DNA of 64,000 nucleotides from Flavobacteriaceae bacterium. Lineage in GTDB: Bacteria; Bacteroidota; Bacteroidia; Flavobacteriales; Flavobacteriaceae. Shown piece by piece: positions 9,848-19,552 of the stretch. The position numbers were made by a program, and so were the translations under genes. The first letter of the stretch is position 1; each line of letters begins with the position of its first letter. The stretch covers positions 33,093 to 97,092 of the forward strand of contig JAQXBT010000050.1 of the NCBI GenBank assembly GCA_029252265.1, in the 5' to 3' direction. The notes beneath the pieces were generated by a model. The model was not told the DNA's origin. It ran no database searches and worked only from the letters and a program-made list of their open reading frames with translations.

Positions 9848-11020
9848 TTGATGGAGAATAATTTTAAGATGGTTGCTAAAACCTTATTTGGTTTTGAGGA
9901 GCTTTTAGCTAAAGAATTGAACCAACTTGGTGCACAAGCTGTTAAAATAGGCGTAAGACATGTGAGCTTTGTTGGTGATAAAGGATTTATGTACAAAGCC
10001 AATCTCGGCATTCGTACTGCGATTAAAATTCTTAAACCAATTGCAAATTTTAAGGTAATTAATGAAACAGATTTATATAACAAAGTCAAAGCGATTCCTT
10101 GGGAAGATTATTTAAAATCAGATGGAACTCTCGCTGTAGGAGCTACCCTTAATGGAGAAACATTTACACATTCTCAATATGTATCCCTCAAAACAAAGGA
10201 TGCGATTGTAGATCGATTTCGAGAAAAATCAGGTGAAAGACCTAACGTAGATTTACGGTTTCCAGATTTAAAAATCGACATTCATATTGATAGACATTTC
10301 TGTACTGTTTCATTGGATAGTTCAGGGGAATCTTTACATAAAAGAGGTTATAAAGTAGCCACCAATATTGCTCCAATAAATGAAGTTTTAGCCGCTGGAT
10401 TGGTCATGCTATCAGGTTGGGATGGACAGAGTGACTTTATGGATCCAATGTGTGGTTCTGGAACAGTTCTTATAGAAGCTGCAATGATTGCTTGTAACAT
10501 TCCTCCAAACTTAATGCGTAATGAATTTGGGTTCGAACGTTGGGAAGATTGGGATGTTGATTTGTTTGAGAAAATAGAGGAATCTTTACTTACAAAAACA
10601 CGTGATTTCCATCATAAAATCATGGGGTTTGACAAATCTCCGAGTGCTGTTGAAAAAGCCATACAAAATGTTGAAAATGCGAAGCTTGAGGATTTTATAT
10701 ATATCAAACACGAAGATTTTTTTAAAACTCAAAAAGGAGGCGAAGAACATTTACATATGGTATTTAATCCACCTTATGGTGAACGTTTAGATATTGAAAT
10801 GGAGAGTTTCTATGGGGCTATTGGATCTACGCTTAAACATAAATATCCTGGAACTAATGCCTGGATGATTTCGTCAAATTTGGAAGCTTTGAAATTCATA
10901 GCTCTAAGACCTTCAAGAAAAATTAAGCTTTTTAATGCAAAACTTGAAGCTAAATTTTTAAAATTTGAGATGTACGCTGGAACAAAAAAAACGCACAAAC
11001 TTAAAACTAAAAAGGATTAA
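9848..11020 (+). CDS. THUMP-domain class I SAM-dependent RNA methyltransferase (RlmL N-terminal/YpsC-like)
   Basis: THUMP region, DPMCGSGTVLIEAA, NPPYGERL. Confidence 0.9.
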   Translation: MMENNFKMVAKTLFGFEELLAKELNQLGAQAVKIGVRHVSFVGDKGFMYKANLGIRTAIKILKPIANFKVINETDLYNKVKAIPWEDYLKSDGTLAVGATLNGETFTHSQYVSLKTKDAIVDRFREKSGERPNVDLRFPDLKIDIHIDRHFCTVSLDSSGESLHKRGYKVATNIAPINEVLAAGLVMLSGWDGQSDFMDPMCGSGTVLIEAAMIACNIPPNLMRNEFGFERWEDWDVDLFEKIEESLLTKTRDFHHKIMGFDKSPSAVEKAIQNVENAKLEDFIYIKHEDFFKTQKGGEEHLHMVFNPPYGERLDIEMESFYGAIGSTLKHKYPGTNAWMISSNLEALKFIALRPSRKIKLFNAKLEAKFLKFEMYAGTKKTHKLKTKKD

Positions 11021-11448
11021 CTTAAGATTCTAATTTTAATCATTTTAGAGGCAAACGATATTAACAGAATTCCAATAAAAAGAGTGGCTAAAGGCAAAAT
11101 CACATCCATACCGCTAATATCAATATCATCTTGAATATAGAAATTGTAGTAGTGTTGAATTATTAATGTGATAAGCGAAAATATGTACAAAAGAAATGCA
11201 ATCTTTTTTCTAAGCAGTAAGGCTACAGCTCCAAATAAGCCCGAAAAAACGGCCGATGCAAATGCTGCTGTTACCCATGCAGGAAGATTTGAAAAATAAT
11301 TTTGTTCACTTTGAGATAATGACTTTATGATTTCTTCACTCATAAATGATTGTCCTAGATATGCAAAAACGCCAATAAGATTCCATAAAAAGGCAAGAAT
11401 GCTGATGATCCAGAAATTGATTGAAGGTTGGTTTGGTAGGTTGTTCAT
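11017..11448 (-). CDS. Hypothetical integral membrane protein
   Basis: 4 TM segments; likely start at internal Met (MNNLPNQPSINFW). Confidence 0.65.
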   Translation of the reverse strand: MNNLPNQPSINFWIISILAFLWNLIGVFAYLGQSFMSEEIIKSLSQSEQNYFSNLPAWVTAAFASAVFSGLFGAVALLLRKKIAFLLYIFSLITLIIQHYYNFYIQDDIDISGMDVILPLATLFIGILLISFASKMIKIRILS

Positions 11449-11587
11449 AGAATTGAGAGTAATAAAAGGTTCGTTAAAATTAGTAATTTTCATTACATAT
11501 AAAAATTTATCCATAATAAATTAACTACGAAGTTTCAGTTAATTGCTATTATTTTCAAGTAAAACAAAAAAATTCAAAATTTATTCT

Positions 11588-11616
11588 TTGTAAACTCAAT
11601 AAAGAACGTACTTTTG
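11588..11616 (+). promoter_or_regulatory. Bacteroidota-type promoter TTG-N18-TACTTTTG upstream of SF2 helicase
   Basis: TTG at 11588-11590, TACTTTTG at 11609-11616. Confidence 0.6.
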
Positions 11617-11638
11617 CAAAAATCAACCAATACTATTT

Positions 11639-13180
11639 ATGCTTTCCATTTCAGAACAAGAAGAACGTAAAACTGGCAAAGAGCTTTACAGCTATCAAAA
11701 AGGAGCGATCCAAAAAATCTTTCAATGCTTTGAAACTGCAGCCGAAGATTACCACCTTTTGTACCAGTTACCAACTGGTGGTGGTAAGACCGTTATTTTT
11801 TCCGAAATTGTAAGTCAATACTTAAAAACTCATAAGAAAAAAGTATTGGTAATGACACATCGTATTGAGCTTTGTAAACAGACCTCTTCTGTTTTAACAG
11901 AGTTTGGGGTTCAAAATAAAGTGATTGATAGTAAAGCCAATTTAGAAGATCAGTCAAATTTTCAGTGTTTTGTGGCGATGGTTGAAACTCTAAACAATCG
12001 ATTAAAAGACGATAAGTTGGATATTTCAGATATTGGACTTATTATTATTGATGAAGCGCACTACAATTCATTTACAAAACTATTTAAGTTTTTTGAGAAA
12101 TCGTTCATTTTAGGTGTGACGGCAACCCCTTTAAGTTCAAATATTGAACTTCCAATGACCGATAATTATAATGAACTAATTGTGGGTGAAAGTATCGAAT
12201 CGCTTATTGAAAATGAGTTTCTAGCACAAGCAAACATGTATTCTTATAATGTTGGTTTAACCTCATTAATTGTGGGTGCTAATGGCGATTATACGGTTAA
12301 GTCTTCCGAGGATTTATACACCAATAACGAAATGCTTTCCAAGTTAATGGAAGCTTATAATGAGCGTTGTGAAGGCAAAAAAACGCTGATATTTAATAAC
12401 GGAATAAATACCTCTTTATTTGTATATGATTTGTTTAAGAGTGCTGGATATCCTGTAGCACATTTAGATAATACAGCGTCAAAAAAAGAGCGGACTCAAA
12501 TTCTAAAGTGGTTTAAGGAAACACCAAATGCTATCCTAACATCAGTGAGTATTTTAACGACTGGTTTTGATGAACCAACTGTGGAAGCCATCATTCTTAA
12601 CCGGGCTACTAAATCACTGACTTTGTATTACCAAATGATTGGTAGAGGGTCACGTATCTTAAAAAATAAAAACTCTTTTGATGTTATTGATTTAGGAAAC
12701 AATTTTCATCGTTTTGGTCCTTGGGGAAGTACAAATTTAGATTGGCAACGCATTTTTAGATATCCAAATTATTATTTAGATGGCGTTTTAAGTGACGAAG
12801 AGCTTGAGAGTAATTTTATTTACGAGATGCCTGAAGATATTAGAAGGTCCTTTTCTAACTCTAAGGATGTCTATTTTGATGTTAATAAAACCTATATACA
12901 GTCCATTCGAAATGGTGAATCATCAAAAGTAGTTTTGAAACGCTCCATAGAACAACATGCGCTTATATGTATTGAAAATAGTGAAGATATTTACGATGCA
13001 TTAGATTTAGTAAAGCTGTTAACAGATGATATTGATTTTAGGATTCATCGATATTCAAAATGCATAAGTAAGAGTACTCATAATTTTCTGTCATGGTTAA
13101 AAGATGATTATAAGAAAAAATTAAGAGCTTATTTACGGGAAAATTTTGATGAAATTTTAGCTGTTATCCCTAAAGTTTAA
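11639..13180 (+). CDS. DEAD/DEAH box SF2 helicase
   Basis: PTGGGKT, IIIDEAHYNSF, GVTATP, QMIGRGSR. Confidence 0.92.
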   Translation: MLSISEQEERKTGKELYSYQKGAIQKIFQCFETAAEDYHLLYQLPTGGGKTVIFSEIVSQYLKTHKKKVLVMTHRIELCKQTSSVLTEFGVQNKVIDSKANLEDQSNFQCFVAMVETLNNRLKDDKLDISDIGLIIIDEAHYNSFTKLFKFFEKSFILGVTATPLSSNIELPMTDNYNELIVGESIESLIENEFLAQANMYSYNVGLTSLIVGANGDYTVKSSEDLYTNNEMLSKLMEAYNERCEGKKTLIFNNGINTSLFVYDLFKSAGYPVAHLDNTASKKERTQILKWFKETPNAILTSVSILTTGFDEPTVEAIILNRATKSLTLYYQMIGRGSRILKNKNSFDVIDLGNNFHRFGPWGSTNLDWQRIFRYPNYYLDGVLSDEELESNFIYEMPEDIRRSFSNSKDVYFDVNKTYIQSIRNGESSKVVLKRSIEQHALICIENSEDIYDALDLVKLLTDDIDFRIHRYSKCISKSTHNFLSWLKDDYKKKLRAYLRENFDEILAVIPKV

Positions 13181-13191
13181 CGTCCTTATCC

Positions 13192-13725
13192 ATGTTTTAT
13201 AGTTTTATTTTTTTCCTTGTCATGAATACATTCCAATCGTCCTCAGTTATTTTTAAATTTGAACCCGGAGTCTCTACCAGTGGCTGGCAAATTGTAGATG
13301 ATCGTGTGATGGGAGGTAGGTCTCAAGGAAAATTTGAGCTCGACTCAGATGGATTTGGTGTGTTTAAAGGCTATGTAACAACAGAAAATAATGGGGGTTT
13401 TTCTTCCTTGAGATATGATTTCAAAGGCATTAAAACAGCGGGGTATGATTCCATTATTCTTACTCTAAAAGGGGATGGGAAATCGTATCAATTCAGATTA
13501 AAAGAATCTATCAATCAACGACATTCCTACGTAAAAACGTTTGAAACTACAGGGGCAAAGCAAGAGATTGTGATTCCTTTGAATAGCTTTTTACCAAAAT
13601 TTAGAGGCAGGTCTCTAGAGCTTCCTAATTATAATGCCAATACAATTAATCAAATTGCATTCTTAATTGGCAATAAAACCAATGAACGTTTTTATCTACA
13701 AATTGAAAGCATCTTATTGAGATAA
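13192..13725 (+). CDS. CIA30 family protein
   Basis: W.IVDDRVMGGRSQG and FRLKES..RHSYV motifs. Confidence 0.85.
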   Translation: MFYSFIFFLVMNTFQSSSVIFKFEPGVSTSGWQIVDDRVMGGRSQGKFELDSDGFGVFKGYVTTENNGGFSSLRYDFKGIKTAGYDSIILTLKGDGKSYQFRLKESINQRHSYVKTFETTGAKQEIVIPLNSFLPKFRGRSLELPNYNANTINQIAFLIGNKTNERFYLQIESILLR

Positions 13726-13882
13726 TACAGTTGCAAAAGAATTTTTGTCAAACGCTTTTTTTTATTTTTCAAACCTGTATGTGAACTACTATTCATAAAT
13801 AATGTTTTAAATTATTTTATAAAACTGTAATATTTTTTATATCTTTACTTGTAATTTAAAACTAATCAAAAAATTAACCAAA

Positions 13883-14815
13883 ATGAAAACAAAGTTAACA
13901 ACGTTAATTCTAGTAGTAAGTACTGTATTTGTATTTGCTCAAAAGAAAAAGAATGGAAATATTTACATTAATCATCCTGCAATTGAGGTCGTAAATCAAA
14001 TGTATGATGCTGTAAACAGTAATGATCTAGAGTCCCTAAAAAACCTTATTGCAGATAATTATAAAGGGATTTCAGGAGACGGGATGAATAAAGACCAAGA
14101 ACCAGAAACAAAGGAAGAATTTATCCAAAACATTGATGCTTGGAATACGAAAAACAGATATTTCTCTTTAAAAAGTAGTTCAAACGCATACCCAGACGCC
14201 ATTGAGTACAGTGATGATGATTTTAAGGACGTAACATGGGTTTTAGCATGGGAAACGATGTCAGGAGTCGGCGGTATGACAGGCGTGAAATTCACGCAAC
14301 CAAGACACACACAATATGGTGTGAATTCAGAAAATAAAATTTCATTTGTTCGTACGTATATGAATCAAATTCCTTTTATGGAAAGTTGGAAAAGCAGAAG
14401 TCATCTAAGCGATGGGAAAATTTACATGAATCATCCAAATATTAATACGGTAAGAAAATCGATGCATGCGCTACAATACGGAAACATGGATCACTTTTTT
14501 GAAGCATTTGATGAAACTGCAACATTTGATGGTCTTTTTAGCGATTGGGGTTCTGATGACTTATCTATGGAAGAGTTTAAAAGTATTCAGAAAGATTTTT
14601 TAAATAATTATACCATTGAGAGTTTAGACAATAAGTGGATAAAATACTATGAATTTGATTCTCAAAAAGGACTTGTGCAGTCTTGGTGGCGATTAACAGT
14701 TGTGCGTAAATCAGATACTAAAACAATTACAATCCCAGTAATGTTGAACCATCGATTTAATGATGAAGGTAAAATTGTAAAATCATTTGAAGCTTGGAAC
14801 GGGGATAAATTATAA
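13883..14815 (+). CDS. Secreted protein with two tandem NTF2/SnoaL-like domains
   Basis: Signal peptide; repeated GNIYINHPAIEVVNQMYDAVNSNDLESL / GKIYMNHPNINTVRKSMHALQYGNMDHF. Confidence 0.75.
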   Translation: MKTKLTTLILVVSTVFVFAQKKKNGNIYINHPAIEVVNQMYDAVNSNDLESLKNLIADNYKGISGDGMNKDQEPETKEEFIQNIDAWNTKNRYFSLKSSSNAYPDAIEYSDDDFKDVTWVLAWETMSGVGGMTGVKFTQPRHTQYGVNSENKISFVRTYMNQIPFMESWKSRSHLSDGKIYMNHPNINTVRKSMHALQYGNMDHFFEAFDETATFDGLFSDWGSDDLSMEEFKSIQKDFLNNYTIESLDNKWIKYYEFDSQKGLVQSWWRLTVVRKSDTKTITIPVMLNHRFNDEGKIVKSFEAWNGDKL

Positions 14816-14922
14816 TAGTTATATCCCTATATAATTAATTTTCAAGAAGGTATAAAGAGAATTAATCCATTCAATAAAGCGTGTAATTTTTCAATTTATT
14901 TAAAAAATAAAATGTTACAAGG

Positions 14923-14952
14923 TTGTTTATTTAGTAAAAGATTGTATATTTG
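14923..14952 (+). promoter_or_regulatory. Bacteroidota promoter TTG-N19-TATATTTG upstream of csp
   Basis: TTG 14923-14925, TATATTTG 14945-14952, spacer 19 nt. Confidence 0.75.
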
Positions 14953-14982
14953 CAAAAATATTATAAATTTAATTACACTATT

Positions 14983-15174
14983 ATGAGTAAAGGAACAGTA
15001 AAATTTTTCAATGAATCTAAAGGATTTGGATTTATCACTGAAGAAGGAGTTGAAAAAGATCATTTTGTACACATTTCAGGTTTAGTTGACGAAATTCGCG
15101 AAGGCGATACCGTTGAATTCGATCTTCAAGAAGGTAACAAAGGATTAAACGCAGTAAACGTAAAAGTTATCTAA
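14983..15174 (+). CDS. Cold shock domain protein (true start MSKGTVKFF, not 14950)
   Basis: GTVKFFNESKGFGFITEEG..KDHFVHIS RNP motifs; ORF start 14950 overlaps the promoter. Confidence 0.93.
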   Translation: MSKGTVKFFNESKGFGFITEEGVEKDHFVHISGLVDEIREGDTVEFDLQEGNKGLNAVNVKVI

Positions 15175-15196
15175 TACATATACTTTCAAGTTTTTA

Positions 15197-15229
15197 TTAA
15201 AAGCCCATCACTAATGATGGGCTTTTTTT
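15197..15229 (+). terminator. Rho-independent terminator after csp
   Basis: AAAAGCCCATCA-CTAA-TGATGGGCTTTTTTT. Confidence 0.88.
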
Positions 15230-15318
15230 GTATTCAATCCCAATGAAAAAAAGAGCCCTCATTTAAGCTCTCTAGTTCAGAATAAAAGTGTAGCTTCGCG
15301 GCTTCTAAAAAAGAGTCT

Positions 15319-15768
15319 ATGAAACGTATCAGTCAGTACAAGAAGCTATTTGGTGTTGAAAAAGAAATTGATCTTAAAATACTTAAAAAGAGTTACCGAA
15401 ATTTAGTGAAAGAATGGCATCCCGATAAATTTCAAGATGGCGATTCAAAGGCCGTAGAAGCCGAATTAAAAAGTCGTGAAATCATCGATGGCTATCATTT
15501 TTTAGTTAGCATCGCCCCTGAAACGATAGCCGCTAACCTAGAGGAATATACCGAAACCATTACCAATTCTGGTATTGGAGATTACATTCACAAAGGACTC
15601 CTTTTAGAAATTACCTTTTTAGATGGTACTACTTACGAGTATTTTGGAGTGACGAAACAAATTTATATTAAGATGATTAATTCTAATAAATTGAATCGTT
15701 TTGCAAAACGTACAATCTATCCAAATTACATCTACAGAAAGTCAAAACGCACACTTCAAGAGGCCTAA
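15319..15768 (+). CDS. J-domain plus KTSC-domain protein
   Basis: J-domain LKKSYRNLVKEWHPDKF (HPD); C-terminal FLDGTTYEYFGVTKQIYIKMINS KTSC-like. Confidence 0.8.
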   Translation: MKRISQYKKLFGVEKEIDLKILKKSYRNLVKEWHPDKFQDGDSKAVEAELKSREIIDGYHFLVSIAPETIAANLEEYTETITNSGIGDYIHKGLLLEITFLDGTTYEYFGVTKQIYIKMINSNKLNRFAKRTIYPNYIYRKSKRTLQEA

Positions 15769-15891
15769 TACATTTGTTGTTTGTTACGAGCTCTCGAGAC
15801 GTATCTTTACATTCTTTATCAAAAGGCATTTAGTCTTTGCGTTTGTATGATTCTCGAAATTCGTATCGTTATCTTTGCATAAAACAATGTT

Positions 15892-17202
15892 ATGTCAAAA
15901 CCATTTTCTGATTTAGGAATTAACCTTCCACTACAACAAGGATTAGCTAATTTGAAAATTTCTGTTCCCACAGATATTCAAAAAAAAGTCATACCAGTGA
16001 TCCTCAATCATCCAGATGATGTGGTCGCACTGGCAAAAACGGGGACTGGTAAAACCGCTGCTTTTGGAGTGCCGTTGTTGCAATTAATCGAAACAGAAAA
16101 AACAGAAATTCAAGCGTTGATACTTGCGCCAACAAGAGAGCTAGGGCAACAAATCCATACTAATTTACAGGCGTATTCAGCACACATTCCTGATATTTCG
16201 ATTGCAGCAGTCTGCGGCGGAATTCCAATAAAACCACAAATAGAACGCTTACAAACACCAACACAAATTGTGGTAGCAACTCCTGGTCGGTTATTAGATT
16301 TAATGGGGCGTGGTGCTATTAACATTAAAAGTGCAACCTATTTAGTACTGGATGAAGCCGATGAGATGGTGATGGCTTTTAAGGATGATTTAGAGAAAAT
16401 CATAAAAGATATTCCCAAATCACGTCGAACACTTCTATTTACGGCAACTCTTTCTGGTGCGGTTAAACAACTGGTTCAAAATTACATGTCAAAACATATT
16501 GTAGAGATCGAAGCTGATATGGGCACATTGGGGCATCAAGGGATCGATCATCACTATATGGTTGTGGAACCAATTGAAAAATTAAATGTTTTAATGCATT
16601 TTTTAAGTAGTAAAGAAGGGCAACGCGGTATTATATTTTGTAAAACAAAAGCAGCGGTTAATAAATTAGCTAAAAATTTAGCCATCAATAAATTTTCTTC
16701 TGGATCGATACACGGAAGTCTAACCCAAGGTATTCGTGATCGAATCATGGGGCAGTTTAGAGAAGGGCACATTGATATTTTGGTAGCCACCGATTTGGCT
16801 GCTCGTGGAATTGATGTGAAAGAAATTTCTTATGTTGTTAATTATCATTTACCCGATACGTTTGAAGCTTATATACATCGTAGTGGACGAACGGCGAGAG
16901 CAGGGGCAAAGGGGCTTTCATTAACCATTCTACAAGAAGATGAAGTTAAAGATATTGCTGATTTTGAAAAAGAACTAGGAATCAAATTTAGCGCATTCAA
17001 AAAAGGAGATGCACAAAGTATTGAAGAAAATAACGGATTGATATGGGCGAAAAAAATATTTAAAACCAAACCCAATCGAACCGTTTCAGATAAATTCAAA
17101 GAACAGGTAAGTACCGTATTTCATCACCTGACCAAAGAAGAATTAATAGAAAAAGTATTGGCAAATTATTTGGCACAAACAGGGTCAAATCATTCAAAAT
17201 AG
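15892..17202 (+). CDS. DEAD-box RNA helicase
   Basis: AKTGTGKTAAF, PTRELGQQ, VLDEADEM, FTATL, HRSGRTARAG. Confidence 0.93.
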   Translation: MSKPFSDLGINLPLQQGLANLKISVPTDIQKKVIPVILNHPDDVVALAKTGTGKTAAFGVPLLQLIETEKTEIQALILAPTRELGQQIHTNLQAYSAHIPDISIAAVCGGIPIKPQIERLQTPTQIVVATPGRLLDLMGRGAINIKSATYLVLDEADEMVMAFKDDLEKIIKDIPKSRRTLLFTATLSGAVKQLVQNYMSKHIVEIEADMGTLGHQGIDHHYMVVEPIEKLNVLMHFLSSKEGQRGIIFCKTKAAVNKLAKNLAINKFSSGSIHGSLTQGIRDRIMGQFREGHIDILVATDLAARGIDVKEISYVVNYHLPDTFEAYIHRSGRTARAGAKGLSLTILQEDEVKDIADFEKELGIKFSAFKKGDAQSIEENNGLIWAKKIFKTKPNRTVSDKFKEQVSTVFHHLTKEELIEKVLANYLAQTGSNHSK

Positions 17203-17236
17203 ACGTTTCTAAACAGGATAAAAAGAACTAATTATT

Positions 17237-18550
17237 ATGGCAAATAGCATCAAACAACAACACGATATTTTAACGAAATTAAATATTCATGCCTTAAACC
17301 CAATGCAAGAAGAGGCGATTGATGTAATTGATAACACCACCAATACCATTTTGTTATCGCCTACTGGAACGGGTAAAACCTTGGCTTTTCTATTGCCAAT
17401 TATCAAAATATTGGACCCCGACTGCCACGATGTTCAGGCCTTAATTATCGTCCCGTCCCGGGAATTGGCCATTCAAATTGAACAAGTCGTCCGAAGTATG
17501 GGATCTGGTTTTAAAGTCAATGCGGTTTATGGTGGCCGTCCCATGTCTAAAGATAAGATTGAAATTAAACACGTCCCTGCTATTTTAATAGGAACTCCCG
17601 GCAGAATTGCAGATCATTTTAGCAACGATCGATTTTCTAAAAAAAGCATCAAATCACTCATCTTAGATGAGTTTGATAAATCGCTCGAAGATGGTTTTGA
17701 GTTAGAAATGAAAGAAATAATCAACCAGTTGCCACACATCAATAAACGGGTGTTAACCTCGGCGACTCAAAGTGTAGAAGTCCCAAGTTTTGTTCGTCTG
17801 GATAAACCCACGACCGTCAATTATCTCGATAAAAAAGTGGTTTCAAAGCTGGAGATTAAAACTGTATTGTCAACATCTAAAAGCAAACTACCAAGTCTGT
17901 TGGAACTCATAGGATATCTCGGAAATCAAAATGGCATTATCTTCTGTAATTTAAGAGATAGTATTGCTATAGTGAGTCGTTTTTTAGATAAAAATAAAAT
18001 CAACCACAGTTGTTTTTCTGGTGGGATGGAACAAAAAGACAGAGAACGTGCCCTGATAAAATTCAGAAATGGAACCAACCAGATTTTAATTGCGACTGAT
18101 TTAGCATCTCGTGGAATTGATATTCCAGAGTTAAAATTTATTATTCATTATGAACTCCCGCGAGCTCAGGAAGAATTCATACACAGAAATGGGCGAGCTG
18201 CGCGCGTCGATTCAAAAGGAACGGCTTATGTATTGAAAGGCGAAAGTGATAATTTACCCGCCTATGTTAAAGTCTCTAAAGGGATCAACATTTCTAAACA
18301 AGCGGTTCGAAAGCCGCAGTTTTGGGAAACGCTGTTTATTTCTGGAGGTCGAAAAGATAAAATCTCGAAAGGCGATATTGCAGGGCTATTTTTTAAACAA
18401 GGTAATATTACTAAAGATCAGCTTGGTACCATTGAGTTAAAACAAGATTGCGCGTTTGTAGCAGTGCCTAAGGCGATCGCTAATGACTTAGTAGAGACCC
18501 TAAACAATACACGCCTCAAAAAGAAAAAAGTACGAGTGACTGTCTTATAA
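17237..18550 (+). CDS. DEAD-box RNA helicase with variant motif II (DEFD)
   Basis: SPTGTGKTLAF, PSRELAIQ, LILDEFDKS, TSATQS, HRNGRAARV. Confidence 0.92.
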   Translation: MANSIKQQHDILTKLNIHALNPMQEEAIDVIDNTTNTILLSPTGTGKTLAFLLPIIKILDPDCHDVQALIIVPSRELAIQIEQVVRSMGSGFKVNAVYGGRPMSKDKIEIKHVPAILIGTPGRIADHFSNDRFSKKSIKSLILDEFDKSLEDGFELEMKEIINQLPHINKRVLTSATQSVEVPSFVRLDKPTTVNYLDKKVVSKLEIKTVLSTSKSKLPSLLELIGYLGNQNGIIFCNLRDSIAIVSRFLDKNKINHSCFSGGMEQKDRERALIKFRNGTNQILIATDLASRGIDIPELKFIIHYELPRAQEEFIHRNGRAARVDSKGTAYVLKGESDNLPAYVKVSKGINISKQAVRKPQFWETLFISGGRKDKISKGDIAGLFFKQGNITKDQLGTIELKQDCAFVAVPKAIANDLVETLNNTRLKKKKVRVTVL

Positions 18551-19429
18551 AGCGGTGTCAAACCACCACAAGACAATCCGACTTTTCTTATTGCCTAAAT
18601 CCATGGACAAGACCTCAAAGTTTGCGGTTGCTTTTGTGAGTTGTTTTTTTATTTTAGATAGACTCTCTGATTTTGAAACGAGTGTAGAAAACACTTTGAC
18701 CTGATTTTTAAAAGTGATACTTTCTTTAATCAGTCGTTTGACAAATAGCGCTTCACCACCATTACACCAAAGTTCATTGGCTTGGCCTTCAAAATTAAGG
18801 GCGACTTCTTTTTTATCAAATTCGTGTCCTAAATTATTAAGCTTTCTTTGAGATCCTCTAAACGCCTCTTCTTTTGACGAATGAAAGGGAGGATTACAAA
18901 CGGTAAAATCAAATTGTTCTTCCGAATGAATTATAGTTTTAAATAGGAAACTCTTGTTTTCTTGATGTCGAATTTCAATTTTATTTTTTAATGATTTTGT
19001 ATGTTGCATATTAGCCTTCGCTATTTCCACTGATTCGGCATCACATTCTGCCCCTACCATGGTCCAATTAAAATGTTGTAATCCCAAAATACAATAGATC
19101 CCATTGGCACCCGTCCCGATGTCCAACCCTCGAAGTTTTGTGTTTTTATCAATATTGAATTTTTCTGAAAGGAACTCCTGTATGTGCAACAAATATTCTA
19201 ACCGCCCAGGGATCGGAGGAATGAGATAGCCCATTGGCAACTCATAGTTCTCAACTTTGAAGTCGGCCAAAAGCATGGCTTTATTCAATTCATATACCGC
19301 GCTTGAATTACTAAAATCAATGGTCTCATCACCAGATGGGTTTAAAACAATATGATTTTGAAGTTTGGGATGATGTGTGGCTAATCGTTTTAGATCGTAA
19401 CGGTCAGTGTAAGGGTTTTGTGCATGCAT
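18545..19429 (-). CDS. rlmF: 23S rRNA (adenine(1618)-N(6))-methyltransferase
   Basis: NPYTDRYDLKRL, GLDIGTGANGIYCILG, CNPPFHSS. Confidence 0.92.
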   Translation of the reverse strand: MHAQNPYTDRYDLKRLATHHPKLQNHIVLNPSGDETIDFSNSSAVYELNKAMLLADFKVENYELPMGYLIPPIPGRLEYLLHIQEFLSEKFNIDKNTKLRGLDIGTGANGIYCILGLQHFNWTMVGAECDAESVEIAKANMQHTKSLKNKIEIRHQENKSFLFKTIIHSEEQFDFTVCNPPFHSSKEEAFRGSQRKLNNLGHEFDKKEVALNFEGQANELWCNGGEALFVKRLIKESITFKNQVKVFSTLVSKSESLSKIKKQLTKATANFEVLSMDLGNKKSRIVLWWFDTAL

Positions 19430-19552
19430 ACGGGCAAAGGTAGATGATTTTGGTACGAACCATAGTAATCTATATCTTTTTATCTTTATTTGTTAAAATT
19501 ATTGTTTAATAATATTGTGATTTTGTTAAACAAATATTACATTTAAAAAAAA

